A stretch of 64,000 bases of DNA from Hysterium pulicare CBS 123377 (taxonomy: Eukaryota > Ascomycota > Dothideomycetes > Hysteriales > Hysteriaceae). Made by a program: the position numbers and the translations under genes. Below, one piece after another: positions 49,301 through 60,479 of this stretch. The stretch covers positions 1 through 64,000 of the forward strand of contig AJFK01000081.1 of assembly GCA_000467715.1 (NCBI GenBank). The letters are read 5' to 3'. A model generated the notes under the pieces. That model had not been told where the DNA came from. It worked only from the letters and a program-made list of their open reading frames with translations, and searched no databases. The stretch's first letter is position 1, and every line of letters starts with the position of its first letter.

Positions 49301-49929
49301 ATCCCATGTGCATGGGCTCCGATATGCTTTCCAGTCTTTCGGCCTGTTTGGCCCGGCGTCCTGACCCGATGCTATCGTCCTGTCGTCCAACATCCAACCA
49401 GATGCCAAAGGATAGATCTGGCGCAAAACTGTTTAGCCCACTGATCGTCATAGTCAGGGATAGTCAATGAAGTTGTGGTCCTTTTTGACTTCTGCAGCTG
49501 AATGATGCAATGCGTACCCACCACAACACCGTTGATAAGCCATTTGCACGCTATCCTGTTCACCGTTTCAGGGACCCACGACGAAGTCGACCTCGCTGCA
49601 TGTGCTAGACGCCCCGCCAACATGCTGACAGTTTCGGTGGGCCGCAGGAAGGTGCCTGCAACCATACGAATCCCCTCTGTTCATAAATATTCTCCACGTT
49701 TCCCTCAGTCCGAGAATCTTCCCTCTGTAGTGTTCCAAATTTCCAAATCTCTCCACAATTCCCCTTTTTTCCTCCGCTTCCGTCGTTCAGCATACGCTTG
49801 AACTCAGAAGTTCGAGTTAAATAGGACCTCCCCCCGTCTCAACGACCTTATAGCCTCTCGATATCGACCGACCTCGCAGTACCTTCACCACAACCCCATT
49901 ACCACAACTAACCCACAGCCTCTACTGAT
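46328..49929. other. Long gene-poor region upstream of the HAD hydrolase
   Basis: About 3.6 kb. The stretch at about 47,570-47,900 is AT-richer, with a poly-T run and imperfect repeats of the type cccttgcgggc / cccttctggg, and could be the remnant of a repeat, but I cannot assign a family. Frames at 48,400-49,800 overlap on both strands and are domain-free. The last 150 bases before 49930 are C/T-rich and CA-rich, as in fungal leaders. Confidence 0.35.
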
Positions 49930-51390
49930 ATGTCCGCTCCATCCTTGGCCGTTCCCACCCGTGGACGCTTCGTGCGCCGCATTAGCTCTGATGGCGCTAC
50001 TCGGGAGTCTCTATCAATGGGTCCTACTGTCGTCGTGCCTCCCAAGCACTTGATGGCACCATCGAGTGCCAACGAGGTTGCAGCGGCTATTGAGAATGCG
50101 AGACATGAACTCGCCTCTCCTGGCACACCTGGATCTCCCATCACGCCCCCTGAATCTACCGTTACTGACAAATACGCCTATGCTTTCGATATCGATGGCG
50201 TTCTCATTCGCGGTGGTAAACCAATCCCGGAAGCTATCGAAGCAATGAAGGTTCTCAATGGCGAAAACGATTATGGCATCAAAGTGTAAGGCGAACATAT
50301 ATCAACTTTAAAATCAGGATATGCTAAACCATTTGCAGACCGTACATTTTCGTCACAAATGGAGGCGGTAAAACCGAGCAGGAGAGATGTCTCCAACTTA
50401 GTCAGCAATTGGAAATCGAGGTTTCGCCAGGACAGTTCATCTGTGGTCACACCCCTATGAGAGAGATGGCTGAAAAATTCAAAACGGTTCTCGTAGTTGG
50501 TGGTGAGGGAGAAAAATGCCGACAAGTCGCTGAGGGTTACGGCTTCAAGGATGTCGTCACACCAGGCGATATCATCAAAGATAACCAAGACACCACACCC
50601 TTCCGGAAACTCACGAAGGAGGAGTACGAGAATTCTCGTGCCCGTAACTTTGGCGAAATTGAGATCGAGGCTATTTTCGTCTTCGCTGATAGCCGAGACT
50701 GGGCCTCAGACCAACAAATCATTCTAGATCTTCTCATGTCGAAGAATGGCCGCCTAGGAACACGATCGGAAACGTTCGAAGAGGGCCCCCCAATTTTCTT
50801 CTCGCATTCCGATGTAGTTTGGAGTACTTCACACGATCTTACCCGCATCGGCATGGGTGCCCTCCGTGTTTCCCTCGAAGCCATGTTCAAGGCTGTCACT
50901 GGGAAAGACTTAAAGACAACCGCGTTCGGAAAGCCGCAGATTGGAACATTCCAGTTCGCAACACGACTCTTGCAGCAGGTATAATTCCCCACCTTCCCCC
51001 CGTGGACGAATAAACCGAACTAATATAATACTTAGTGGCGCAAGGATACGCACGGTATCGATTCACCTCCTGACACTATTTACTTCGTCGGGGACACTCC
51101 CGAGTCAGATATCGTAAGTCAAAGAAACCGCTCATATCGAAACCAATCTAACAACTCTTTAGCGAGGAACCAACGAGTTCGACGAGCATACAGATACATC
51201 AGCATCTTGGCAATCAATCCTGGTGAGGACAGGTGTTTACCAAGCAGGGACAAAACCACGTTTCCAGCCAAAAGCTACTGTCGACAATGTGCTCGAGGCT
51301 GTCAAGCATGGCATGGCGCGCGAGTACAAAAAGGCCTTGAAGGCCTCCCTCATTGATGTTGAAGTTGCAGGCAGCGCTATCGAGGAGTGA
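49930..51390 (+). CDS. HAD-superfamily hydrolase, CECR5/YKR070W type
   Basis: Haloacid dehalogenase-like phosphatase of the class IIA group that includes human CECR5 (HDHD5) and yeast YKR070W, probably mitochondrial; the substrate is not known. Exons are 49930-50285, 50339-50978, 51036-51113 and 51163-51390 with phases 2, 0 and 0, giving 433 residues. Motif I is FDIDGVLIRGG with the catalytic Asp87 and Asp89; motif II is in FVTNGGGKTEQE; the C2-type cap follows, with CGHTPMREMAEKF and VVGGEGEKCRQVAEGYGF; motif III lies around AFGKPQ, and motif IV is FVGDTPESDI. The first 80 residues are basic and Ser/Pro-rich (RGRFVRRIS), which could serve as a mitochondrial targeting region. All catalytic aspartates are present. 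Confidence 0.93.
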
Positions 51391-52056
51391 AGCTGGCATC
51401 TTGAAGGATTTTTATCTAGCATGGCACTTGGAGTTTCATTTTACAGCATTTTGATTATTTCATACCCATACGCGCGCTCATAAACAGGCGCCTTGCGCCG
51501 TAAACGGGAGGTCACAACAATGATCTGACATACCGAAGCATGGGACAAGGGTGCTAGCATAGCATCGTCAGCGAGACGTTTCATTTCATCTTTTTCAGGA
51601 GGAAAAATTCATCAGGTATCAGATTTCGATGCATGGCTTTCCCCATTCGGTATGTTATCGGTGGACATAATGGATTTCCATTTCACATGCTCATGAAAGC
51701 AAAACATTCTTATTCAATGACGTGATAAAGATGATCCCTCCGCGTGTTCCTGCAGATTTTCGATGGATTCTTTCCATAACTCAGTAGATGTCCAAGCCAG
51801 ATTTCTTGTTCACTCTCCTTTGTCGGGTTCATTCCGACTCTCCATTCTGCACCCTCAGCCCCTGAAATCTCACTGTCATCTCACTGACAACGTTCACCTT
51901 TCAAAACACCCATCTAAGCCACGCCCAAACCTCACCTCGCGCCGGCCGATACATCGTAGATCGAAGGGCCGGACTAATTTCTTTCATAACTCGCTATCCC
52001 CACTTTTGTTCTGTTTCAAAACCCCGCTCAGCCCTGCCCAGCCGCATACCTGGACC
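51391..52056. other. Intergenic region after the HAD hydrolase
   Basis: It contains the 3' flank of the hydrolase gene. A plus-strand frame at 51763-52161 has no domain and is read against the coding-like minus-strand fragment at its right end. Nothing else was recognised. Confidence 0.35.
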
Positions 52057-52450
52057 CTAGTTCTTGGCGACTTTGATTCGCTGCGGCTCAACTTTCCACA
52101 AATACAAGTCATCAAAGATTGTTGCACTCCCTGCTTCAAACATCTCCACTTCGGAATCTGATGTTTGCAGACATCGTATGACTTTGAGTTCGTGAGTACC
52201 AGAAATTAGAATGGAAGGGTTGTGGTGGGTCTGAGAGCGAAGGACCAGACGAGATAGGGATCTGCATCCGTGAAGAAACGGGCCGACGAAGGTTGGGTAG
52301 GACCGATGCATCCTTGACGAGGATGAAAGGCAAATGGCATCAATCGTGAGTGCAACGGATCAGAGATCTCGATTTCTATGTATCGGCCAGTCTAGCAAGA
52401 TTAAGAACTCATATCTCCCACCATATCCTGAGGCTCGGCTACGCTATTTC
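52057..52450 (-). pseudogene. Coding-like fragment, possibly the 3' part of a decayed gene
   Basis: On the minus strand a frame runs from about 52450 through RYEFLILLDWPIHRNRDL, one TGA at about 52367, then LTIDAICLSSSSRMHRSY, CRSLSRLVLRSQTHH, HELKVIRCLQTSDSEVEM and FDDLYLWKVEPQRIKV, ending at a stop at 52057. The alternation of hydrophobic and polar residues and the L-x-x-L-x-L phrases resemble leucine-rich-repeat parts of fungal F-box-like proteins. No start codon or splice-linked head was found. The single internal stop is TGA, which a CGA codon would give by C-to-T change. It may be a separate remnant or related to the one just to its right. Confidence 0.35.
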
Positions 52451-52725
52451 TACTACGAAGCAGCAGCCGATGAGAAGGATTTGTAGGTCATATACCTCTT
52501 CTGTAATATCGTAGCTTTGTTGCTAGAATTAAGATAGTTTACGAACCTGTCTTACGATGACTTGATATTGCTAATATGTCCCAGTAAAATGTGAACCTAA
52601 AATGTCTTCCAAAATGTCGCTCTTTCTTGCTATTTCTCTTGCTCTCCGATCTGTGGATCAAGGTCTAGAAGCAGATGCTCAGCTGCGTGACGTACCAGCC
52701 AGACTCCCGATAGGGGTTAAAAACT

Positions 52726-53765
52726 TTGATCCTCCTCCCACGCCTTTAGAAATGCCGTCTGCACTCGCTGGATAGCATCATTGTACTTGATAGTTTCCCA
52801 CGCTTGCAAGAACCAGTATGGGGCTTGAGCATCCTCCTCAGTACACGATGCATCTCCGGCCAAGGCTATGAGCTCTGACTTAATCCCGCTACTTTCACCA
52901 GCCCTTCTAGGATAGGGTGCCCGGAAAACTGCGGGCTAACGCTCAGTGAAACTCGCAGTTCAGAAAGTTTTGGTGCTTGATGTTCTCGGCGAGCACCTCT
53001 TTCGAATACGATTAGTAGTCAATCAGATGGTCATATTTGCCATGCATATGTCGACCTGCCTCGGGTATTTGGGGCGGAGCGTTTTGTGAAGGTTAATGGC
53101 CTTTCCTTGATGGAATCAATATGAATCAACAACAGTAGCTGCTTTCCAAGCTCATCCAGGGGGAGTCGTGATAACGAGAAGAATCCTCAAGATCAACGTG
53201 CGATCTCAAACTCCGCAGCTCCAAGGTTCAGTCTCGTTGTTACACATGGACTTTGGAGCGATGTTTAAAAACTGGAAACTACCTCTCGCAGCGAGGATGA
53301 GATCGAATATGACCTGTATATGGAATCCAAAGTCGGGATTACATTGGCTTTGATCATTTGGCAGGAGGAGAGATTCTGTGCGGGATCACAAATGATAAAT
53401 TACAAATCCCGAAAGCACTTGTGAGAAGGCGATAGAATGTTGGTATGACGCTTGGGACATTTTGCTTTTTCCGCAGAGATGAAGGCTGAGCGTTGCTAAG
53501 CTCCTAATAGCACTGTAAGTAGGTTTGAAGATGCAAGTGGGAATGAAAGAAAGCAGGTAAAGCCGGCTTACCCAATATCAGCAACACAGGTGCGCCCACT
53601 CGGAGACCGACCCTTTGCCAGCCAATTTAAGTATTTGGTCATACCAAAGCGTGTCGGCTTCGTCAAACTCCTCTTTGCATTCATCCATCCTGAACATAAT
53701 ATCTCCAGTTCGAGTCGTTCTCTCGTCGTCGGTGGCCTCTCGGAGAAAGCGTACCGGGATCTGCG
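52726..53765 (-). pseudogene. Decayed multi-exon gene, possibly LRR/F-box-like
   Basis: No long open frame exists here, yet coding-like peptide runs follow one another on the minus strand: REATDDERTTRTGDI, DEADTLWYDQILKLAGKG, CPKRHTNILSPSHKCFRDL, SSCQMIKANVIPTLDSIYRS, LREVVSSF, RLPLDELGKQLLLLIHIDSI, IPEAGRHMHGKYDHLIDY, VLAENIKHQNF, PKLSELRVSLSVSP and PYWFLQAWETIKYNDAIQ, ending at a TAA near 52726. One credible intron remains (GTAAGC at about 53572 to an acceptor near 53486). Between peptides the frame is broken by stops (TAA 53402-53400 and 53267-53265, TGA 53195-53193 and 53189-53187, TAA near 53010) and by at least two or three frame changes. Each of these stops can be explained as CAA or CGA changed by C-to-T. 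I cannot name the family; LRR/F-box-like is a guess from leucine patterns. Confidence 0.5.
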
Positions 53766-54108
53766 GGGGTCCCTTTCAATTTACATCATTGTAGACCAGG
53801 CAGGGCTGCCCAGCACACGATCCCGCAGTCCAGTTGAGCCCGGACAGGCCACTGTTGATAATATATCGGCCGTCAGCTGCTGCGCGACGTTGTACACCCC
53901 TTTGCGGCATATTCGATCAGCTCCGTATCCTCCGAATAGCCCTCAACTACCTCGACAGGACTGCCGTTTATCACATCCCGACTGCTAGCTATCTTCACTG
54001 GTGGCTAGGCCCCGCTGACAATTCCATTATCGCACCCTTTAACCCCTCAACCATCACGAATGGCGCATCCATTATAGCATACACTCGTCAAACTCAAGCT
54101 CAAGGGTC
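53766..54108 (+). promoter_or_regulatory. Upstream region of the LRR protein gene
   Basis: This holds the promoter and leader of the LRR gene that starts at 54109 and the 5' flank of the decayed minus-strand gene. It has several CA/CT-rich stretches before 54109. No RNA gene or repeat was seen. Confidence 0.35.
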
Positions 54109-57100
54109 ATGGAGGACATTCATGGTGTAGATGTGTCCTGGCTCCACCATTCTCAGAGAGGTGAGCCATCTGGCATGGCGGCATTCATACTTGCGGACAG
54201 CCGGGTAATTGTCCAGGCCCGTCTAACATCGCAGAACAGATCACCATCACCGCCAAAATGCTCCATCCTCTCCAGGTCTGGCAAGGGATGCGCCGCCGCG
54301 AACCTCCGCACATGGTGGCCTTCCTTCAGCCCAAGTCCACGATTCATCTAAAACGAACGGAACAACTTCGTCACTACATAAAATCCCAACACCTCCTACC
54401 GTACCTGCACCTTCCGTCACGAAAACACCTACGAAGCGTCCCACGATCCTCAGCCGATCAGGCACTGAAAAGAACGGAGCCTTGACACCCACCGGTTCGA
54501 AACCAATTTCCAGAAGGAACTCTTGGTTAAACAGCATAAGCTCCAAGTTCTCTTCGTCACAAAGCCCTCCCTCAGATATTCAGAATGGACAAGGGCAACA
54601 AGCGAACACAAATGGGGTGAACGGAGGCAATGCCTCGTTGTCCCATGCTGCCACGAACGGCACACACCCAGCCTCTGGGGGTGGGAATGAAGCGCATGCG
54701 CCACCTCTCGAGCCGTATGTGCCTCAGCCGCCGAAAGCAAATTTCCTATCGAGTGCTCTTCGACGTTTATCATCCGGATCACAAGCCGCACCGTTTGGTA
54801 AAGTTGCTCCTGCAGGAGGCGTATGTCCCAGGAAGGTCATGAATGTTGATCCACACCGCGAGCGATGTTTGGTTCCCGAATTGGATCAGAATAAGCTCAG
54901 GCGTGTTGCCTTCTGTGTTGATGTGGAGATCGCAGGTGGGCCACGGTACAAGGATGAAGTGGACTGCGAAGAGAAGAAGAAGAAAAAGAAGGAAAGAAGG
55001 CTGAAGGAACGTGGAGAAGGGGAGGCACTCAAGCATCCCGAGGCTGTAGCCGAAGAGAAGGAAAAGGAAGGTGTTGTTGAAGTTAGCAACGAGGCTGTTG
55101 GAACCGAAGAAGCACCAAACCCTGAAGGCACCGTTCTCGAAGACGACGACAAGAAAGAACCGAGTAAGAAGAAGGAGAAAAAGAAAAGATCGGAAGCAGA
55201 GCGTAAAGAAAGGAAAGAAAAGAAGCGCAGGAGAGCCGAGGAGAACGGTTCTGTCCCTCTGGAATTGTCTCTGGACGATGATGCAAGTAGTCCGAATGGC
55301 ACACCCGCTATGTCCGGCGCATCAACACCACGAGCGCAAGACCGCCCTACTACAGACCCCCTACGAATATATCGGCGGTGCTGTCAGCTGCGAGAGACAC
55401 CCATTCTCAAACGTGTCAGCGATCAGCTGGCAACGCCAACGAGCTGCACAGTAGCCACCCCTGGAGTCGTAACATGTTTGGATCTTACTGGATCTAGACT
55501 ACAGCTCGGGGATATCATCACACTAGGAGACTGGCTAGCTGTGGTGCCTCTTAAGAAATTACTTCTTGAGGATGCCGATCTGACAGATGAGAAAGTTCGG
55601 GTCATTCTTGCAGGATTACTGGCTGCCAAGATACCTGAGGGCCCAAAAAGACGTTCAGCTGGGCAACAAAAAGGGGTAAAAGATAACCAAGCCATTGAAG
55701 AACGGTCTGGGGTTGTTGAGAAGATCGTACTGAAGAACAATCCTAAGATCACCCGAGAAGGCTGGAAGCACATCAGTTTGTTTATCTACATGTGCAAGTC
55801 CCTTAAAGCTCTCGACGTATCCATGGTCTCCTTTCCCCAGACAGAAATGTCAGAAACTCTTTGCAAGGCTATTTCTGAACGTCTCGGTGGTTCACAACTC
55901 GAGGAGCTGATCATGGCTGAGTGTTCACTTACGTCGCAGCACGTACGGAAAATCATCGATGGGGTAACAATGTGTGGCATCCAAAGATTAAGTCTTGCGC
56001 AGAACGACATCGACAGTGAAGGCCTCGACCACATTATTCGATATATTCGGTCCGGCGTGTGTTTAGGCTTGGACCTTGGAGGCAACGATCTTCGGGAAGG
56101 CATCGGCCGTCTCTGCGGGAGCCTGGGCAGCACTCCGAATTCACCCTTATGGGCGCTCAGTGTAGCAGACTGCAATCTAGTTCCCGAGTCTCTGAAACAG
56201 CTTCTTCCTGCTCTGGCATCCTTACCGGGCTTTCGCTTTCTAGATTTGTCACACAACAAAACTCTTTTTTCTAACTCGCAGTCCACATCCCTCTTCCTCT
56301 TGCGAAAGTACATTCCTCAGATGAAAGAGCTCAAAAGACTGCATCTTCTCGATGTCTCACTGTCGGCTGCTGATGCTATAGGCCTTGCGGAAGTGCTTCC
56401 AGAATGTCCCCAACTCGCACACCTAAACATTCTTGAGAATTCGGAGATAACAGCGCTATCGACAGCGTCGGATGAAGCTAGTCAAGAGGAAGCCTGCGCT
56501 CTCTATGCTTCGTTGATGGCAGCGTGCAGAGTCTCACATACGCTCATTTGCATAGATGTGGATGTGCCTAGCCTCGAAAACAGTGAGGTTGTCAAAGCTC
56601 TAGCGAAACAAGTCGTAGCGTACTGCCTGAGAAATATGCAAGGTATGACAGAGGTGCCGGAGCTCAAGGGTGTTGAAAAGGAAGTCAATGTCCCAGAGGT
56701 GCTCATGCATCTTGTGGGTCATGTTGAGGGTGTCAGTGAGAATCATGACGAGGACGAGCCAGCACCCGATGATGACTATATTGTCGGTGGTACTGGGGTC
56801 GTTAAGGCTCTCAGCTATTGCCTTCTACAAAAGGCTTCCGACATGCGAAGGGTATCTCTTCCTGCGAGCGGTACTACAACACCACGCAGCCACGTCGAGG
56901 TTGATACCGAGTCTGCGAAAGCCAAGACGATGTCGAAGAATCTCCTGGGAAGTGCACGCAACATTCAATCTCGCCTTCAACCGGCAATAGTTCGAGAAGC
57001 TAGGGCAGGAAATGATATGGCATACCGTAAGTCTCTTAGCCAGTGCCTTGAAGTATTTGCACATGCTTTTACTTTTGTCACAAACTAACTCTTTCTAAGG

Positions 57101-57788
57101 CCGTCTTATTTTTCTGGATCAGACCCTGCAGGGCATGATTCAGCGCTTTGAGGATGAGTATCCCGACTGCCGAGTCGCGCAGGCTTCGGACGCTATGTCC
57201 ATTCATTCTTCCGCTCCCAGCTCCACCTCGCCTCCGGCCTCGATCCCAACCTTCACTACTACGGGTTCCGAGAACACACAGCAGGAATCAGACGAAGACG
57301 AACCGAAGGCTTTCCGCTCCCGCCGCAATTCCGACGTCTCTCTCGCCTCACGAGTCCTTGCACTGGAGGAAGGCCGAATTCATCGCCTGGGTCAACGTGT
57401 CCGCACCGAAATCCTCAACGCCTCCTCCCGTCCTTCGTCGTCCTCTTCCAATGACGGCTACTCCGGTTCTGATCCCCACCACGGCCGCATTCTTGAAGAT
57501 CACGAACTACCAGGCCATCTTGTGGCGTTACGCCACAAGCTCCTAACTCTGTCGGGCGAGGAATTGCGTGCCATGACGGAGAAAGACGGCTGGGAGGAGA
57601 CCTTCAAGAGGATAAGTCAAAATGCGGACGAGTTGAAACGCTTAGAACAAGAGGCACCGGAGGATTTTAGGAAATTTAAAGAGGCCCAGATTGCTGCTTT
57701 GAAAAATGCACAGTCGGATCAGAAGGATATGGAAATGAGACCGAAAGTTCCCCTTAGTAACGAGGATGATTGCGCTATTGAGGATTGA
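54109..57788 (+). CDS. Large leucine-rich-repeat protein, group often annotated as cell wall biogenesis protein Mhp1
   Basis: Exons are 54109-54160, 54240-57026 and 57100-57788; phases agree and give 1175 residues. The start is inferred: ATG at 54109 gives MEDIHGVDVSWLHHSQR, GTGAGC is the donor and CAG at 54237-54239 the only acceptor that enters the long frame in phase. Order: Ser/Pro/Thr-rich head with ILSRSGTEKNGALTP and ISRRNSWLNSISSKF; a conserved block PRKVMNVDPHRERC then LRRVAFCVDVEIAGGPRY; a highly charged Lys/Glu region of about 120 residues; an RNI-type LRR region (about 430-780: LKALDVSM, LEELIMAECSL, IQRLSLAQNDI, LGLDLGGNDL, FRFLDLSHN, LKRLHLLDVSL); RRLIFLDQTLQGMIQRFEDE across intron 2; and an acidic helical tail. 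Fungal homologues are annotated Mhp1, after a yeast microtubule-binding protein; I give this from memory and function is not proven. Confidence 0.85.
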
Positions 57789-58901
57789 AGGAAGGCAGGA
57801 TTATGGTATCCTAGTTTTCAATTTTGGATTTGAGTTGCGTTTTTCGATGGCGATCCTGCGAGTATTTGTTCCTTGTTCGTGAAAATTCGGATCTGCCATA
57901 CTGCATACCGGATGCTCCGCTCCGTGGCGGCTCATATCAGTTTTTTTTCATACTTTCAAATCTGGTCGAGTTTGTTCAGCGCTTCATTTCCTACAGGCTG
58001 CACACTGGTTTGACGGTGGGGAAAATTGGAGTAAAGAGTGCATACTTCACGGTCTCTACTGGGAGTGGTCTCATGATTTGGATTATACCACGTTTGCTTT
58101 CAGCGATTTTGCACCATTGTGTTCATATTGTTTTGTCTTTGGATTCGTCATGGCAAGAGGGAATGAGGGCAGATTTGGTTGTAGATATTATTATTTTAAC
58201 GAGAATGTAGAAGAGCCATTTATACTGCTTTCAAGGAGAATGAATTCGATGTTCCTAGTTATCTCAGAGTGCTTGAGTAGGTCTTGATCATGTCAGCCGT
58301 ATGGTCCATCCCTAAGCTGGCACAATCTATCCCCTTGTGCCATTTTATGTGCTCGGTTGACTTTTACTACGTGAAATATGCATTGAGAAGAATTGGAGTA
58401 TATGCGTACAAGCATCTCTTGGTAGGTCAGGCCGAAGGAATGTGAGCAACTGACGTAGCTTACCAAAGTTCATTCTTGCTTTAGAAAAGCTAACGAAAAG
58501 GGGCAGAGAGAATCCGAACTCGGTAAAGGACTGTAATATCAAGCTCCCCTCTTCAATCCTCCCTCGAAAATAGATGTAAAGCACTTCTTGACTTGATCGG
58601 TCGGGAAAAGGTTCGGCTTGTAGGGCACGAAAGGTGAGCAGTACATCGTTAATTAGCACCTATCGTGAATCATGGCGTCGCCATCTGGTAGGATATCACT
58701 CGGCACACGCTCCTTGAATAAATGTCTCACTCCTGTGGAAACTCTCTAGAATATAAGTCACAATGGATACTCTGCCATCATGCCGTTGATTTCGTTCATC
58801 AGTAAAGTAGTTACAACAACTTCCATGACTAGAAGTTGCCGGTCATCCCCAGACGCCAGTACATTGCTTTTGGAAAGCCTGAAAGAAAGAAAGCAGGCCC
58901 T
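57789..58901. other. Intergenic region between LRR gene and RPL5 (3' ends converge)
   Basis: The 3' flanks of two converging genes. The left part is T-rich with a poly-T run near 57940-57948. A minus-strand frame at 58345-58659 (104 residues) has acceptable composition but no domain or homologue that I know; I do not call it a gene. Confidence 0.4.
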
Positions 58902-60014
58902 TTAGTTGCCCTTGAGTTCGGCGATCTTTGCCTTGACACGCTCGGTCTTCTCCTCCTTGGTCAGCTTCTTCTGTCTGTACTTGAGCGACTCCTTCTTCCA
59001 TTCCTCCTTGGACTTCTTCTCGCCCTCATCCTCATCCTTCTTCCAAGGATCTTCACGAATTTGCTTGTGGGCCTCAGTGTACAACTCCTCCAAGCCATCA
59101 GCCTCAATGTCATCGTCGATGTAGCCCTGGAACTGTGACTTGTAACGCTCCTCATCGTCATCGGCAAGAGTCTCCATGTACTCAGCGACATGTCCACCGA
59201 AGATGTACTTGCGAAGGGTCTCAGCGTCGAGTTCCTTGGTTTCGATGTCGTAGCCAGGGAAGCGGTTCTCGGAGTGGGGAACGTAGAGACCACCGTCAGA
59301 AGCACCCTTCATGGCACCAAAGACACGGGCACCAGTGGAGGTACGAGCAAGACCGACGTCTAAGAAGACCTTGAATGGTCGGCGATCCTCGCCGTCCTCC
59401 TCGGCAGCCTCAGTCAATGTGTACTCGCCATCCGCCTCCTCCACACCGGTGAAGACCTCGTCCAACTCCAGCTTCTTGAGTGTGCGACGGGCGAGGAGAA
59501 GACCAGTAGCATATGCGGCAGCCCAGTTTGTAAGACCGTGGTTGATGCCATATCGCTTCAGTTCATGACCATATGCGGCGCAGAAGACCTTGTCACCGTC
59601 GACTTCGGAGGTAACAATCTGGGTAATGATGTCGCGGTTGGTGAAGCGGACGACGAGGCGGTATTTGGGAGCGTTGTACTTGTTTCTGGCCTGGGTGATC
59701 AAACGCTTGCGGGCATAGTAATCGGTCTTGCCCGATCGACGACGTTTGTATTTGACTTGGTAGCGCCTGAAAAGTGAGCTTAGCTTCCAAAGCAAAGACA
59801 GCAAGTCGGACTTACGAGTAGTACGCATCGTTCTTGACGAGCTTGGACTGTAGAACCCCAGAGTCAGCAATTGACGCTTCAAACCTTTCGAAGCAACTTG
59901 CAAAGACTCCACTTCATGCTTGCGAGTGGTACCCCGTCAACCCGAAGATTTTCGAGGGATCGAAACGACGCAAAATGGTCATGGCAGGATATGGTGATTA
60001 CTTACGAAAGGCAT
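58902..60014 (-). CDS. rpl5: 60S ribosomal protein L5 (uL18)
   Basis: Binds 5S rRNA and, with uL5, forms the 5S particle that joins the large subunit; made in the cytoplasm and assembled in the nucleus. Exons are 60014-60006 (ATG CCT TTC only), 59847-59816 and 59766-58902; the joins give [20 protein letters not shown] and 301 residues, the family length. The sequence shows [16 protein letters not shown] and [15 protein letters not shown] (5S rRNA binding), [68 protein letters not shown] and the lysine/glutamate-rich C-terminus ending AKIAELKGN. Introns placed right after the start are common in fungal ribosomal protein genes. It shares a 465-base divergent promoter region with ARP2. Confidence 0.97.
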
Positions 60015-60479
60015 GTTGATGGTTCTGACCTTTCAAAGAGTGTCGTTGATGGTGTGCTCTGAAGAAAAGAGGTTTTGGGCGGAGCTGGCAATATGTGTGC
60101 GTCGCGGCTCGCTTAAAGTTCGATATCAAGCTCATGGTGTGGAATTCGAGGTGGGGGACCATAGACTTGCAACAATGCGTTACAACTCTCACAACTACAT
60201 ATATCACTACCGGTATTACAATAATCAGAGTTCTATGCGCAGTGTAGGCACACCATTCGAAGCTTCTCTCATAAAATAACGAGTTCGCTATACGGTGCAC
60301 ACGAGTGGTGCCCGATGAGAAGTGTAAGTGGTCAGACTGCACGGACCCACGCCCGTTTCGCACGCTGAGGAACGTCAACCCCCTCCATCGAGCGGCCAGG
60401 CACGGAGTATACAAGTTGGCGGCCTGCCTCACTCAACAGTCGCTGTACTTCCTGTTCATACTGACTCAATCAAAGAACA
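60015..60479. promoter_or_regulatory. Divergent promoter region of RPL5 and ARP2
   Basis: 465 bases lie between the diverging start codons of a ribosomal protein gene and an actin-related protein gene. An A/T-rich section (about 60185-60240, with catatatcac and attacaataat) lies in the middle. A shared control region is possible, but I see no motif that would decide it. Confidence 0.5.

Noticed and set aside
58345-58659. Minus-strand frame of 104 residues between the LRR gene and RPL5
   Set aside because: Composition is plausible, but no family is recognised and it lies in the 3' flank between two converging genes; left uncalled.
59848-60005. Possible snoRNA inside RPL5 intron 1
   Set aside because: No convincing C/D or H/ACA boxes with terminal stem were found.
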